This document shows positions 27,534-34,695 of a DNA stretch of 34,695 bases, piece after piece. Both the position numbers and the translations under genes were made by a program. Location: contig JACUTZ010000007.1 in the NCBI GenBank assembly GCA_014859545.1, forward strand, positions 1 to 34,695, in the 5' to 3' direction. Position 1 is the first letter of the stretch. Each line of letters begins with the position of its first letter. Source of the DNA: Gammaproteobacteria bacterium (lineage in GTDB: Bacteria; Pseudomonadota; Gammaproteobacteria; Thiohalomonadales; Thiohalomonadaceae). Under the pieces are notes generated by a model. It ran no database searches and was not told the DNA's origin. It worked only from the letters and a program-made list of their open reading frames with translations.

Positions 27534-28289
27534 TTAGCTGGCGGCTTTTTCTTCGCCCTCGGCCATCTCGACAAATTCATCTTCAGGGTTGCCACCCACA
27601 TGCGAGGAAGAGGCACGGCCTTCCAGCACCGCATTGGCCACGCCCTGGACATACAGCATGATGGCACGGATGGCATCGTCATTACCGGGGATCATGTAAT
27701 CCACACCGGCCGGGCTGCCATTGGTATCAACCACGGCAATCACCGGGATACCCAGCTTATTGGCCTCGCTGATGGCGATGTCTTCATGACCCACATCCAC
27801 CACGAACATGGCGTCCGGCAGGCCGGGCATATTCTTGATACCGCCCATGCTGCGCTGCAGCTTTTCCATCTCGCGACGGCGCATCAGCGCCTCTTTCTTG
27901 GTCAGACGATCCAGTGAACCGTCTTCATCCATGGCTTCCAGTTCTTTCAGGCGCTTGATGGATTGCTTGACGGTCTTGTAGTTGGTCAGCATGCCGCCCA
28001 ACCAGCGATGATTGACATAGGGCATGCCACAACGCTCGGCTTCCTCGCGCACGATTTCGCGGGCCTGGCGCTTGGTACCAACGAACAGGATGTTACCCTT
28101 CTTGGATGCCAGCTTGGATACGAAATTCATCGCATCGTTGTACATCGGCAGGGACTTTTCCAGATTGACGATGTGAATCTTGTTACGTTCGCCAAAGATG
28201 AACGGCGCCATCTTGGGATTCCAGTAACGGGTCTGGTGGCCAAAATGTACACCGGCCTCCAGCATTTGACGCATGGTAACGCTTGCCAT
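27534..28289 (-). CDS. rpsB: 30S ribosomal protein S2
   Basis: Small-subunit protein of 251 residues (E. coli 241). It starts [27 protein letters not shown], with the signature [13 protein letters not shown], followed by INLEKSL-like [52 protein letters not shown] and [11 protein letters not shown]. The C-terminus is short and acidic ([15 protein letters not shown]). The ATG at 28289 is set by homology; the open frame runs 71 codons further upstream through the structured leader and is not protein. rpsB heads the rpsB-tsf-pyrH-frr operon. Confidence 0.98.
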   Translation of the reverse strand: MASVTMRQMLEAGVHFGHQTRYWNPKMAPFIFGERNKIHIVNLEKSLPMYNDAMNFVSKLASKKGNILFVGTKRQAREIVREEAERCGMPYVNHRWLGGMLTNYKTVKQSIKRLKELEAMDEDGSLDRLTKKEALMRRREMEKLQRSMGGIKNMPGLPDAMFVVDVGHEDIAISEANKLGIPVIAVVDTNGSPAGVDYMIPGNDDAIRAIMLYVQGVANAVLEGRASSSHVGGNPEDEFVEMAEGEEKAAS

Positions 28290-28326
28290 ATCAATAAACT
28301 CCAATCGTTTTGGGTTGTTCCTCACA

Positions 28327-28390
28327 GGCGCCGGGCTGTCCAACCCACCGCAAAATAGGCGGTAGGCACCCGGACAGTCCCTTACGGCGC
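28327..28390 (-). promoter_or_regulatory. structured rpsB leader (S2 autoregulation candidate)
   Basis: In the untranslated leader GGGCTGTCC (28333-28341) pairs with GGACAGTCC (28372-28380), and inside it ACCGC (28347-28351) pairs with GCGGT (28359-28363) around an A/T-rich loop. Outer GCGCC and GGCGC can extend the base. A nested stem at this place, just before rpsB, fits the conserved gammaproteobacterial rpsB leader through which S2 represses its own operon. The fold is seen in sequence; the regulation is inferred. Confidence 0.65.
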
Positions 28391-28473
28391 ATGCTGGGAT
28401 TTTTTTGGTTCCGGCCGGGCATTTCCAACAGGAACCACAGGGTCTTTCCAACACAGTAGCTGGAAAGCCGCAC

Positions 28474-28502
28474 TTTATACCACATGTACCCTTGCCCAAC
28501 AA
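28474..28502 (-). promoter_or_regulatory. promoter of the rpsB operon
   Basis: On the minus strand TTGTTG (28497-28502) and TATAAA (28474-28479) are separated by 17 bases. The predicted start near 28467 gives a leader of about 178 bases that includes the nested stem. The -35 touches a weaker plus-strand candidate for map (TTGCCC 28492-28497, CATGAT 28515-28520, spacing 17). Confidence 0.6.
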
Positions 28503-28576
28503 CGCTTATGCCGCCATGATAGACAGGCGTTGTATAGACGGGAGGCAGCTCCCCCGAGCAGGAAACCATTATTCCC

Positions 28577-29344
28577 ATGAGTGTTCGTATCAAAACCCCG
28601 CAGGAAATCGACAAGATGCGGGTCGCCGGCCGCCTGGCCGCCGAGGTTCTGGAGATGATCGCCCCCCACGTCCAGGCGGGGATCAGCACCGATGAACTGG
28701 ATCGCATCTGTCATGACTATATCGTCAATGAACAGCAGGCCATCCCCGCACCATTGAATTACCACGGCTTTCCCAAGTCCATCTGCAGTTCGGTCAACCA
28801 CGTGGTCTGCCACGGGATCCCAGCCGATAAGCGATTGAAAAACGGGGATATTGTCAATCTGGATATCACCGTCATCAAGGATGGTTACCACGGTGACACC
28901 AGCCAGATGTTCTTCGTGGGCGAACCCTCGGTCAAGGCCAGGCGCCTGGTTGAGGTGGCCCATGAGTGCCTGCTGCGCGGTATCGAGCTGGTGCGTCCCG
29001 GCACCCGTCTGGGTGACATCGGCCATCGCATCCAGCAACACGCCGAAAGCCATCATTTCTCCATCGTGCGCGAGTACTGTGGCCACGGCATTGGGGCCGA
29101 GTTTCACGAGGAACCGCAGGTCTTGCACTACGGCGCCGCCGGCACCGGGCTGGTGCTGGAACCGGGGATGATCTTCACCATCGAGCCGATGGTCAATGCC
29201 GGCAAGCGCAATGTTTCCCTGATGCGCGATGGTTGGACGGTGGTCACCAAGGACCGCAGCCTCTCCGCCCAGTGGGAACATACCATCCTGGTCACCGAGG
29301 ACGGCCACGAGGTGCTGACCCGACGCAAGGACGAAGTATTCTAG
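28577..29344 (+). CDS. map: methionine aminopeptidase type I
   Basis: Removes the initiator methionine from new proteins; 255 residues (E. coli 264). The metal ligands are all visible: Asp in NLDITVIKDG, Asp in YHGDTSQMF, His in YCGHGIGAEFHEEP, Glu in FTIEPMVNAG and Glu in SAQWEHTILV. The substrate-contacting histidine is in VVCHGIP. There is no obvious ribosome site at the normal distance from ATG 28577, and a small hairpin GGGAG/CTCCC (28540-28553) lies in the leader. It is divergent from rpsB, the classic arrangement, and its TAG shares one base with the glnD GTG start. Confidence 0.98.
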   Translation: MSVRIKTPQEIDKMRVAGRLAAEVLEMIAPHVQAGISTDELDRICHDYIVNEQQAIPAPLNYHGFPKSICSSVNHVVCHGIPADKRLKNGDIVNLDITVIKDGYHGDTSQMFFVGEPSVKARRLVEVAHECLLRGIELVRPGTRLGDIGHRIQQHAESHHFSIVREYCGHGIGAEFHEEPQVLHYGAAGTGLVLEPGMIFTIEPMVNAGKRNVSLMRDGWTVVTKDRSLSAQWEHTILVTEDGHEVLTRRKDEVF

Positions 29345-32028
29345 TGTCTGTCGATAGCTTGTTTGAGCAGGCCCGCTTCGAGGCCAGCCTCCAGGCTGGC
29401 AGCGCGCCGCTCAAGCTGTTTCGCGATGCCCTCCATGATGCTCACACCGCACTGGAATACCGTTTTCGCGACGGCGAGGCGGTCACCAGCCTGGTCACCC
29501 ACCACGCCGCCTTTATCGATCAAATCCTGCAACAGGCCTGGCAGCTGAAACTGCCGGACCCTGCCCTGCACGCGCAGATCGCCCTGGTGGCGGTCGGCGG
29601 CTATGGCCGTGGCGAACTGCATCCCCACTCCGATATCGACATCATGGTACTGGCCCCCGAGGCCACCCTGCGCCAGGCCAGCGAGCCCCTGGAGGCCTTT
29701 CTATTATTGCTCTGGGACATCGGCCTGGAGGTCGGGCATAGCGTACGCACCCTGCAAGACTGCATCGAACAGGCCCGTGCCGACATCACCGTCGCCACCA
29801 ATCTGATGGAGGCCAGGCTGTTATCGGGTCCCCGTGCATTATTCGAGCAGATGCGCGAACAAACCAGCCAGCGCCACATCTGGCCGGGGCGGGCCTTTTT
29901 CCAGGCCAAGTGGGAGGAACAGATCGCCCGCCACCGCAAATTCCACGACACCGCCTTTAACCTGGAACCGAATATCAAGGAAGGCCCCGGCGGGCTGCGC
30001 GACATCCAGACCATTGGCTGGGTGGCCAAGCGCCACTTCGGTGCCGAGACCCTGGCCGACCTGGTCAGCCACGGCTTTCTGAATCAGGAGGAATACCAGG
30101 CGCTGGAACAGGGCCAGGCCTTCCTGTGGCGGGTACGTTATGGCCTGCACCTGCTGGCCAAGCGGCGCGAGGATCGCCTGCTGTTCGACCACCAGCGCAA
30201 GCTGGCCGTCCTGTTTGGTTACCAGGACGATGATTCTCGCCTGGCGGTAGAACACTTCATGAAGGACTACTACCGCAGCATCCTCGAGCTGGGGCGGCTC
30301 AATGAAATGCTGTTGCAGCTGTTCCAGGAGGAGATCCTCTACGCCGATCAGCTGGCTGAGCCCAAAAAGATCAACAGCCGTTTCCAGTCACGGCATGGTT
30401 TTATCGAGCTCACCGACCCACAGGTCTTTCGTCGCAGCCCCTTTGCCCTGCTGGAGCTGTTTCTAATCCTGGCGCAAAACCCGGCCCTGCGCGGGGTGCG
30501 GGCCGGCACCATTCGCCTGCTGCGCCAGCACCGTCATCTGATCGATCAGGGTTTTCGTCAGGATCTGCGCTGTCGCAGCCTGTTCATGGAGCTGCTGCGC
30601 CAACCCCAGGGAGTCACCCACGAGCTGCGCCGGATGAATCGCTACGGCATCCTGGCCGCCTATCTGCCGGTCTTTGGGCAGGTAGTCGGGCAGATGCAAC
30701 ACGATCTGTTTCATGTCTATACCGTGGATGAACACACCCTGTTTGTGGTGCGTAATCTGCGCCGCTTCATGATCGCCGAACACCACCACGAATTTCCCCT
30801 ATGCAGTCGCATCGGCCAGCAGCTGCCCAAACCGGAGCTGCTCTACATCGCTGGCCTGTTTCACGACATCGCCAAGGGCCGTGGCGGTGACCACTCACAG
30901 CTTGGCGCAGAGGATGCCGAGGCCTTCTGTCGCCAGCACCACCTCAGCGACTACGACACCCATCTGATCAGCTGGCTGATCCGTAATCACCTGCTGATGT
31001 CCAGCACCGCCCAGCGCAAGGACATCTCCGATCCGGATGTGATCAATGCCTTTGCCAGTCAGCTTGGCAGTCAAACCTATCTGGATTATCTGTATCTGCT
31101 GACCGTCGCCGATATCCGCGCCACCAGCCCCACCGTCTGGAACAGCTGGAAGGATGCCCTGCTGGCCGAGCTCTATCACAGCACCCACAAGGCGCTGCGT
31201 CGCGGCCTCTCCAACCCGGTGGCCGAGGGCGAACTAATCGCCGATCACATGCAGGATGCGCTGCGTATCCTGTCGCTGCAGCGCATCCCGGAAAAGGATG
31301 CCCGCGCCCTTTGGCAACGCATCAACCAGGAGTATTTCCTGCGCTACAACGGCGCCGAAATAGCCTGGCATACCCAGGGTATCCTCCAGCATCAGGGTGA
31401 CGAACCCCTGGTATTGCTGCGCCAGCAAACCGAGCGTGGCGGCACCGAGATCTTCCTCTACACCCCGATCCGCGCCTTTCAGTTCAGCACCACCACCACC
31501 CTGCTCGACCAGCTCGGTCTGAATATCGTCTCGGCGCGCATCATCCCTTCCACCGACCACTACACCCTGGATACCTTCATCGTGCTGGAAGGTAATGGCC
31601 AGCCGATCCAGGGGCAATATCGTCTGGAAGAGATCCGCCAGCAGCTGCGCCTGCTGCTATTGAACCCGGATCAAAACCCTGCCCGAGTACAGCGCCAAAT
31701 GGCCCGCCAGCTCAAGCATTTCAGCATCAAGACACGGGTACTGTTTCATGACGATCCCCACCAGGAACACAGCATCATGGAGGTGATCACCTCCGATCGG
31801 CCCGGCCTGCTTTCCTGCATCGCCCGTGCCCTGGCCACCTGCGAGGTCAGCCTCAAAACCGCCAAGATCGCCACCTTTGGCGAGCGGGTTGAAGACATAT
31901 TTTTCATTACCAATCAACAGGGTGGTCCGCTGAGCGACGAGCGCCAACAAGGCTGTCTAATCGATGCCATTGTCAGTGCACTGGAAGGGGACAACCGTGA
32001 CGATGCCGAACATGTCGCCGCCCGCTAA
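29344..32028 (+). CDS. glnD: PII uridylyltransferase / uridylyl-removing enzyme
   Basis: Bifunctional nitrogen sensor that adds UMP to PII proteins when glutamine is low and removes it when glutamine is high; 894 residues (E. coli 890). The N-terminal nucleotidyltransferase has GGYGRGELHPHSDIDIMVL (residues 85-103). The PII-contact region NLEPNIKEGPGGLRDIQ follows. The central HD hydrolase has His507-Asp508 in LFHDIAKGRGGDHS, and two C-terminal ACT domains begin near residues 700 and 810 (the second with ITSDRPGLLSCIARAL). The likely start is GTG 29344, overlapping the map stop (TAGTG). An upstream ATG frame would run inside map. Confidence 0.97.
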   Translation: MSVDSLFEQARFEASLQAGSAPLKLFRDALHDAHTALEYRFRDGEAVTSLVTHHAAFIDQILQQAWQLKLPDPALHAQIALVAVGGYGRGELHPHSDIDIMVLAPEATLRQASEPLEAFLLLLWDIGLEVGHSVRTLQDCIEQARADITVATNLMEARLLSGPRALFEQMREQTSQRHIWPGRAFFQAKWEEQIARHRKFHDTAFNLEPNIKEGPGGLRDIQTIGWVAKRHFGAETLADLVSHGFLNQEEYQALEQGQAFLWRVRYGLHLLAKRREDRLLFDHQRKLAVLFGYQDDDSRLAVEHFMKDYYRSILELGRLNEMLLQLFQEEILYADQLAEPKKINSRFQSRHGFIELTDPQVFRRSPFALLELFLILAQNPALRGVRAGTIRLLRQHRHLIDQGFRQDLRCRSLFMELLRQPQGVTHELRRMNRYGILAAYLPVFGQVVGQMQHDLFHVYTVDEHTLFVVRNLRRFMIAEHHHEFPLCSRIGQQLPKPELLYIAGLFHDIAKGRGGDHSQLGAEDAEAFCRQHHLSDYDTHLISWLIRNHLLMSSTAQRKDISDPDVINAFASQLGSQTYLDYLYLLTVADIRATSPTVWNSWKDALLAELYHSTHKALRRGLSNPVAEGELIADHMQDALRILSLQRIPEKDARALWQRINQEYFLRYNGAEIAWHTQGILQHQGDEPLVLLRQQTERGGTEIFLYTPIRAFQFSTTTTLLDQLGLNIVSARIIPSTDHYTLDTFIVLEGNGQPIQGQYRLEEIRQQLRLLLLNPDQNPARVQRQMARQLKHFSIKTRVLFHDDPHQEHSIMEVITSDRPGLLSCIARALATCEVSLKTAKIATFGERVEDIFFITNQQGGPLSDERQQGCLIDAIVSALEGDNRDDAEHVAAR

Positions 32029-32374
32029 GCCCTGTCATTTGCCACGTAGCCTCGCCGCCTATGGCAGTCCGGCCTTTGCTGACATCCTCAAGGCCGAACT
32101 GGGCGAGCTGGACAGTCAATGCCTGCCATTGCAGCAGGGTCTGCGCAATGGCAGCACCAGTCTTGATCACAAGCTCAGCTTCATGTTGCTGACACAGCAA
32201 CAGAACAGTGATCACATCCTCGTCAAACTCGGGATGTTTTACAGCAGCATCATCGCCGGCTGTTCCTGTGCCGATGACCCCACCCCGCAGGACGAGGTCA
32301 ACGAATACGGCGAGATCCATGTGCGCATCGCCCGCGATACCGCCGAGGCCCGAATCAGCCTGGCAGATACCTAA
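31997..32374 (+). CDS. conserved protein of unknown function, CSC motif
   Basis: A short protein of about 125 residues, soluble-looking, without signal or membrane segment. I recognise the general pattern as a conserved gammaproteobacterial hypothetical but know no function. The likely conserved core is LPRSLAAYGSPAFADILKAEL, then FYSSIIAGCSCADDPTP and EYGEIHVRIARDTAEARI. The Cys-Ser-Cys followed by acidic residues could bind a metal or form a disulfide. The GTG at 31997 has AAGGGG six bases upstream, inside the end of glnD (32-base overlap); ATG 32003 or 32012 are alternatives. It is probably translationally coupled to glnD, so a link to nitrogen status is possible but unproven. Confidence 0.75.
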   Translation: MTMPNMSPPAKPCHLPRSLAAYGSPAFADILKAELGELDSQCLPLQQGLRNGSTSLDHKLSFMLLTQQQNSDHILVKLGMFYSSIIAGCSCADDPTPQDEVNEYGEIHVRIARDTAEARISLADT

Positions 32375-32422
32375 AGAGATCCCTACTCGCTCCCCCCCTC
32401 CTCAGGGGCGCATAAAACCAAT

Positions 32423-32607
32423 AAGAGATGATCTCGCCAAGATGCCAAGCACGCCAAGAAAACCATGCCCAGCTGATGATACCTGGACGGAGACGGCGTC
32501 CCCTGCCATCTCCCTAAGGTAGAACCTTGTTGGATACCCGATTTATTGACACAGTGAACAAGCAGAGATCATATATTTCTTGGCGTTCTTTGCGCGCTTG
32601 GCGAGAT
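32423..32607. repeat. MITE-like element with inverted ends
   Basis: The left end (32423-32461) reads AAGAGATGATCTCGCC followed by a GCCAAG-rich tract. The right end (32576-32606) is the imperfect inverse, TTTCTTGGCG to CTTGGCGAGAT. The interior of about 115 bases has no ORF. A further copy of the left end lies at 34628-34666, 37 of 39 positions identical. No transposase is present. This accounts for most of the 313-base gap between the glnD unit and htpX; the remainder is the terminator at 32633-32668. Confidence 0.7.
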
Positions 32608-32632
32608 TCCACTACCAAAAAATCAGCACAAT

Positions 32633-32668
32633 AAAAAACCCGGATGGCGGAACCATCCGGGTTTTTTT
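32633..32668. terminator. bidirectional terminator between glnD unit and htpX
   Basis: A perfect 11-base-pair stem (32637-32647 with 32653-32663, AACCCGGATGG/CCATCCGGGTT) with a five-base loop is flanked by A6 on the left and T7 on the right. It can therefore end transcripts from both the glnD side (plus) and htpX (minus), whose stop is 20 bases away. Confidence 0.93.
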
Positions 32669-32687
32669 GTTAGGCAGCGAAACCGTC

Positions 32688-33572
32688 TTAACGCTGCATA
32701 TTGCGCAGTGCCGCAATACGCTCTTCCAGCGGCGGGTGGGACATGAACAGGCGCTTGAAGCCGGAGCCAATATGACCGGAGATCCCGAAGGCAGCCATCT
32801 GATCCGGCAGTTCGTTTTCCCCGGCGCTGCGGCGCAGTGCCTCCAGCGCAGCGATCATCTTCTCGCGACTGGCCAGACGGGCACCACCAGCATCGGCACG
32901 GAATTCACGCTGGCGCGAAAACCACATGGTAATCATGCTGGCGAGGATCCCCAACACCACCTGGGCAAAGATGGTGGTGATCCAAAAGGCTGGACCATGA
33001 CCGTTCTGGGTCTTGAACACCACCTTGTCCACCAGGTGTCCAATGATGCGCGAGAGGAACACCACAAAGGTATTCACCACGCCCTGGATCAGCGCCATGG
33101 TGACCATGTCCCCATTGGCCACATGACTGACCTCATGGGCCAGCACCGCTTCGACCGCATCCTGACTCATCGCATTCATCAGTCCAGTGCTGACCGCCAC
33201 CAGGGAATTATTGCGGCTCATACCGGTAGCAAAGGCATTCGGATCGGGGGCATTGTAGATCGCCACCTCGGGCATCTTGATCCCGGCCTGCTGGGCCTGA
33301 CGGCGCACCGTCTCAAGCAGCCAGCGTTCAGTCTGGTTGCGCGGCTCGGTGATCACCTGGGCACCGGTCATCTGCTTGGCGGTCCACTTGGACATGGCCA
33401 GGGACATGAAGGAGCCAACAAAGCCGACAATCGCCGAGAAGGCTAACAGGCTGCCAAAGTCGATGGCACCGGACTCATCCAGCATCGACCCCACCCCGGT
33501 CACCGCCAGGATGATCGACAGAACCACCAGGATGGCAATATTGGTGGCAAGGAATAAAGCAATACGCTTCAT
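32688..33572 (-). CDS. htpX: inner-membrane zinc metalloprotease HtpX
   Basis: Heat-shock-inducible membrane protease that degrades misfolded membrane proteins alongside FtsH; 294 residues (E. coli 293). Two N-terminal membrane segments are visible (about residues 4-25 and 40-58). The zinc motif HEVSH is at 146-150 in [14 protein letters not shown], two more hydrophobic segments follow, and the third ligand region is [12 protein letters not shown]. The C-terminal [11 protein letters not shown] is typical. ATG 33572 is preceded by GGAG ten bases upstream; the ten extra upstream codons are not conserved-looking. It has its own sigma32-like promoter overlapping the end of the upstream gene. Confidence 0.97.
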   Translation of the reverse strand: MKRIALFLATNIAILVVLSIILAVTGVGSMLDESGAIDFGSLLAFSAIVGFVGSFMSLAMSKWTAKQMTGAQVITEPRNQTERWLLETVRRQAQQAGIKMPEVAIYNAPDPNAFATGMSRNNSLVAVSTGLMNAMSQDAVEAVLAHEVSHVANGDMVTMALIQGVVNTFVVFLSRIIGHLVDKVVFKTQNGHGPAFWITTIFAQVVLGILASMITMWFSRQREFRADAGGARLASREKMIAALEALRRSAGENELPDQMAAFGISGHIGSGFKRLFMSHPPLEERIAALRNMQR

Positions 33573-33614
33573 TGGTTCTGTTCTCCGTTTGTGTGATGGC
33601 AATTACTGCGTCTT

Positions 33615-33642
33615 AGATAGGGTTATCTGGTGAAAGTTCAAG
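33615..33642 (-). promoter_or_regulatory. sigma32-type heat-shock promoter of htpX
   Basis: On the minus strand CTTGAAC (33636-33642) is separated by 13 bases from CCCTATCT (33615-33622). Against the heat-shock consensus CTTGAAA and CCCCATNT only one -35 base and one or two -10 bases differ. The predicted start near 33607 leaves a 35-base leader. The -35 overlaps the stop codon of the upstream DHH gene. Confidence 0.72.
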
Positions 33643-34483
33643 GCCGTGGGCGGATCAGATCGAGCGACAATTCGGTGGAAAAACCGGCTGCATTGCGATG
33701 TCCACCGCCGCCAAAGCGCTCGGCAATCTTGGCCACATCCTCCCCACCCTCACCGCGCGAACGCAGCGACCAACTGCGCTTGTTGCCCCGGTCCTGGTAG
33801 CCGGCGGCAAAGGGGTGTTCCAAGGCCAGCTGGCCCAGCAGATCGCTGATAATCGCGTGGGGCGCATTCACCACCGGCACCTGAAAACCACCGATCTCCC
33901 CCATCACCGCGCGACGAACATATTGCGCGATCATCTGTGCGCGAAAACGGTTAATGGTCTCCCCCTCGCCACGCAGGCTGGCCAGCACCGCATCGGACTG
34001 GGCCGCCTCGTGCCAGCGTTCAAAAGTCAGCGGATAACTCATCAGCGCGGTGTTGATCGCATCCGTGCCGTCGAGCTGAAAACGCCACAGATCCCGGTCC
34101 TGCACATGTTGCAACAGGCGCGGCGCCTCGTCCTGGTGGAAATGCGCCCAGCTCAGTACCGCCCCGGAACGATCCATATCGAAGACCACCTGCAGATTGG
34201 TATGCTCCAGCTCCAGCCCGGCCAGGTCCTCTTGGGCCGAGATGTGATGATCCAGGATCGTCACGCTGGCGGCCTGCTCGCAGATCTGCTTGAGTACCGG
34301 GCGCTTGTAGGAGTAGTCGAGGATATAGACCTCACGCCCCGTGCAATCCGGAGGTGCATCCCCATGGCTGGCCGACAGATACTCGGCCTCGGTGCCCTGG
34401 GTGGAAAAATGCCGCCAGGCCGCATAAGCGGCGCCAAAGCCATCCAGGCAGTTGGCGTGATAAATAATCAGGGGATTCATCAT
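33638..34483 (-). CDS. DHH-family phosphoesterase
   Basis: A 281-residue protein of the DHH/DHHA1 superfamily, which hydrolyses phosphodiester or phosphoanhydride bonds (relatives include oligoribonucleases, cyclic dinucleotide phosphodiesterases and exopolyphosphatase-like enzymes). The metal-site motifs are HANCLDGFGAA (Asp14), LDYSYK (Asp56), DHH at residues 78-80, and FDMDRSGA (Asp102/Asp104). The C-terminal DHHA1 motif is GGGGHRNAAGF (258-268). The exact substrate cannot be told from sequence. ATG 34483 has AGGAG six bases upstream; a second ATG follows immediately. It is upstream of htpX, which has its own promoter. Confidence 0.88.
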   Translation of the reverse strand: MMNPLIIYHANCLDGFGAAYAAWRHFSTQGTEAEYLSASHGDAPPDCTGREVYILDYSYKRPVLKQICEQAASVTILDHHISAQEDLAGLELEHTNLQVVFDMDRSGAVLSWAHFHQDEAPRLLQHVQDRDLWRFQLDGTDAINTALMSYPLTFERWHEAAQSDAVLASLRGEGETINRFRAQMIAQYVRRAVMGEIGGFQVPVVNAPHAIISDLLGQLALEHPFAAGYQDRGNKRSWSLRSRGEGGEDVAKIAERFGGGGHRNAAGFSTELSLDLIRPRP

Positions 34484-34510
34484 GTGTTGCTCCTAAATAA
34501 TAAAAAATCA

Positions 34511-34534
34511 TTGCCACAGAGGACACAGAGAAAA
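34511..34534. repeat. CACAGAG-type degenerate repeat
   Basis: CCACAGAGGACACAGAGAAA is a short tandem-like tract of the ACAGAG type that recurs in intergenic regions of many proteobacterial genomes. It lies upstream of the DHH gene, close to a copy of the GCCAAG-type repeat. No coding potential is seen between 34484 and the window end. Confidence 0.45.
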
Positions 34535-34627
34535 CTGCCATCGGCGCGACACATTCCGCTCACCAAGGCAATGAAAGAAAACCTCAATGTCCTATAACTG
34601 CGCCCCTCTCGGCGGCACAAAATCGCA

Positions 34628-34666
34628 AAGAGATGATCTCGCCAAGACACCAAGCACGCCAAGAAA
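34628..34666. repeat. second copy of the GCCAAG-type repeat end
   Basis: Matches the left end of the element at 32423-32461 at 37 of 39 positions, in the same orientation. Upstream sequence (C-rich, then GGCGGCACAAAA against GGCGCATAAAA) is also related. After the repeat both copies carry a TGGACGG a short distance on, but the intervening bases differ. The matching right end, if any, lies outside the window. Confidence 0.7.
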
Positions 34667-34695
34667 GCATTTATGTCCATGGATGGACGGTATTT

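Noticed and set aside
28290-28502. N-terminal extension of the rpsB frame
   Set aside because: The 71 extra codons run through the structured leader and promoter region; S2 homology starts exactly at ATG 28289.
32423-32467. CRISPR-like array of CGCCAAG units
   Set aside because: The units are short, contiguous and degenerate, with no spacers of even length and no cas genes.

Overview
The window is an ordinary chromosomal core region of a gammaproteobacterium with moderately high G+C. The gene orders tig-clpP-clpX-lon-hupB, uppS-cdsA-dxr-rseP-bamA-skp-lpxD-fabZ-lpxA-lpxB, rpsB-tsf-pyrH-frr and map-glnD are all characteristic of that class. It is not enteric: lpxB is not followed by rnhB, ispA is not followed by dxs, a deoxynucleoside kinase sits between folK and panB, and the acyl-selecting residue of LpxA is of the Pseudomonas type. 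I cannot name the genus from sequence alone. I found no phage, plasmid, CRISPR array, toxin or defence locus, and no convincing new multi-gene system.

Layout. Positions 1-7240 (minus strand) hold tRNA-Lys, tRNA-Leu, the chaperone/protease block tig-clpP-clpX-lon, hupB, tRNA-Val and a truncated tRNA-Asp. Positions 7299-12940 (minus) hold a small outer-membrane-like protein, pcnB, folK, a deoxynucleoside kinase, panB and panC as a tight run, then panD behind its own promoter. Positions 13053-14193 (plus) are xseB-ispA. Positions 14427-25122 (minus) are one long envelope cluster that makes the undecaprenyl carrier, CDP-diacylglycerol, MEP-pathway isoprenoids, the site-2 protease, the outer-membrane assembly machine and lipid A. 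Positions 25243-28289 (minus) are rpsB-tsf-pyrH-frr behind a structured rpsB leader. Divergent from it on the plus strand (28577-32374) are map, glnD and a conserved unknown gene. The right end (32688-34483, minus) holds the membrane protease gene htpX behind a good heat-shock-type promoter, and a DHH-family phosphoesterase.

How the genes relate. Trigger factor, ClpXP, Lon and HtpX are protein quality-control functions; htpX clearly and lon weakly carry sigma32-like promoters. IspA, Dxr and UppS lie on the isoprenoid route to undecaprenyl phosphate, while LpxA, LpxD and LpxB with FabZ make lipid A. BamA, Skp and RseP build and monitor the outer membrane. PanB, PanC and PanD feed coenzyme A and FolK feeds folate. 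GlnD is the nitrogen sensor acting on PII.

Items most worth a second look: a run of ten G inside lpxB; a BamA that ends in proline instead of an aromatic residue; Met169 in LpxA; a dispersed repeat with inverted ends after glnD, with a further copy at the window end; a large palindromic repeat between fabZ and lpxD; and two short uncharacterised proteins (12161-12940 and 31997-32374).
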